Positions 47,173 through 47,780 of a stretch of DNA of 47,780 nt are shown here, one piece after another. The DNA comes from Acinetobacter sp. B51(2017) (GTDB lineage: Bacteria; Pseudomonadota; Gammaproteobacteria; Pseudomonadales; Moraxellaceae), in the NCBI RefSeq assembly GCF_003711395.1, contig NZ_PJRJ01000021.1, positions 1-47,780 on the forward strand. The letters are read 5' to 3'. The stretch's first letter is position 1; each line of letters begins with the position of its first letter. The position numbers were made by a program, and so were the translations under genes. A model generated the notes under the pieces. That model saw only the letters and a program-made list of their open reading frames with translations, searched no databases and was not told the origin of the DNA.

Positions 47173-47780
47173 TTATACTTATGGATAAAAATGACTTCTC
47201 TATAGTTGATTGAGTCAAAAATTATGCATATGACAAAACAGGCGATTTACACCGACGCGATATAATAAGTCAAAAACTATGCTTGTGCAGAAAAAAATAA
47301 GTCTAATGGCTTAAATTTGGACGATTTTTAATTGTCAAAAGCTCTAGCTATCACAGCATAGGTGAAATGAATAATGCGGTAAAATAGTAGAGTTTTCATA
47401 ACTTAGGTTGAATGTGCCACTCAATCATTGGCAAATTTTCTCATCACAAAAAGCACTAAGCCAATTTTGAAAATTAAATCGTTTGGCTAAAAAGTAGCTG
47501 ATCAGTATTTAAAAAAAGATTAAAAAATGCACGAAATATCGCGCTTTGGTTGGCTGATGTATAACTTTTAATCTAAAATAGAAGTACTTTTTTTTATATA
47601 AAATAGCATAAGTATTTATTTAATTTGATGATATTGATTGGCTGTTTTTTTAATAAATAACCCGAATCATGGATAAGCCTGATTTTACATCTTTATAAAT
47701 TGAGGCTTATTTTCATGACAGATTTGATAAGCACAGAGTGATGCATAAATCCCTGCGAAATAACCTGAAATAGAACGATG
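47173..47780. other. Long non-coding region upstream of gltA
   Basis: No convincing gene in about 600 bases. Very AT-rich. It holds further copies of a GTCAAAA word (47214, 47269, 47334; another at 47128), two of them within a 20-base direct repeat (47213-47232 and 47268-47287, 3 mismatches), and a TATAAT at 47261-47266 on the plus strand without a good -35. It probably carries the promoters of gltA and of a plus-strand operon beyond the window. Confidence 0.5.

Noticed and set aside
47406..47460. Short plus-strand frame near 47411 in the gltA upstream region
   Set aside because: Only about 15 codons, no ribosome site or promoter support.

Overview
This window looks like chromosome from an Acinetobacter species. 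It carries the genus-typical AdeI-AdeJ-AdeK efflux operon. It also has the gammaproteobacterial blocks hemA / TPR-lolB-ispE-tRNA-Gln-prs-rplY-pth, rplU-rpmA and coaD-ferredoxin-rnpB, an AT-rich composition, and gltA at the right edge. The species cannot be fixed from the sequence alone. Nearly everything is core genome; the only clear mobile DNA is the right end of an IS66-family element at the left edge.

Layout. 1-225: IS66 transposase tail and terminal inverted repeat. 360-6879 (minus): a PAP2 phosphatase followed by adeI, adeJ and adeK, apparently one operon behind a promoter whose -10 lies in a perfect 9+4+9 palindrome. 7018-10048 (minus): Gcr-type recombinase-like membrane protein and ispB. 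10457-11041 (plus): rplU-rpmA. 11234-16732 (plus): lolA, a DUF3298-type lipoprotein, serS, cysG, trmL and a small exported protein. 16777-23287 (minus): PuuP-like permease, Fe-dependent alcohol dehydrogenase with an overlapping small partner gene, lipB, ybeD-like gene, rpoD. 23647-24450 (plus): small acidic protein and a UPF0149 protein. 24494-26943 (minus): glycine-zipper protein, DedA, trhO. 27103-27597 (plus): DUF1289 protein. 27656-33683 (minus): panD, pth, rplY, prs, four identical tRNA-Gln genes, ispE, lolB, TPR protein. 33762-35045 (plus): hemA. 35056-38041 (minus): dnaG, bamD. 38113-40557 (plus): rluD, pgeF, flavodoxin-like gene. 40607-41083 (minus): smpB. 41244-42400 (plus): coaD, ferredoxin, rnpB. 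42477-43249: two identical tRNA-Met genes flanking a small lipoprotein gene. 43374-44999 (minus): nadE. 45252-45725: an interrupted HExxH-protein gene. 45776-47053 (minus): gltA, then 727 bases of non-coding DNA.

The genes are mainly housekeeping: envelope biogenesis (lolA, lolB, bamD, efflux pump, PAP2), isoprenoid, quinone and tetrapyrrole synthesis (ispE, ispB, hemA, cysG), translation (rplU, rpmA, rplY, serS, pth, smpB, trmL, trhO, rluD, tRNAs, rnpB), cofactors (panD, coaD, nadE, lipB, prs), replication and transcription (dnaG, rpoD), and central carbon metabolism (gltA). I found no CRISPR array, prophage, toxin-antitoxin pair or defence system, and no convincing unknown multi-gene system. 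The most interesting signals are regulatory and structural: the palindrome over the adeIJK-operon promoter, the tRNA-Gln/prs arrangement with an internal promoter and long inverted repeat, leader hairpins before rplU, rplY and gltA, the duplicated tRNA-Met units, and the in-frame stop in the HExxH gene.
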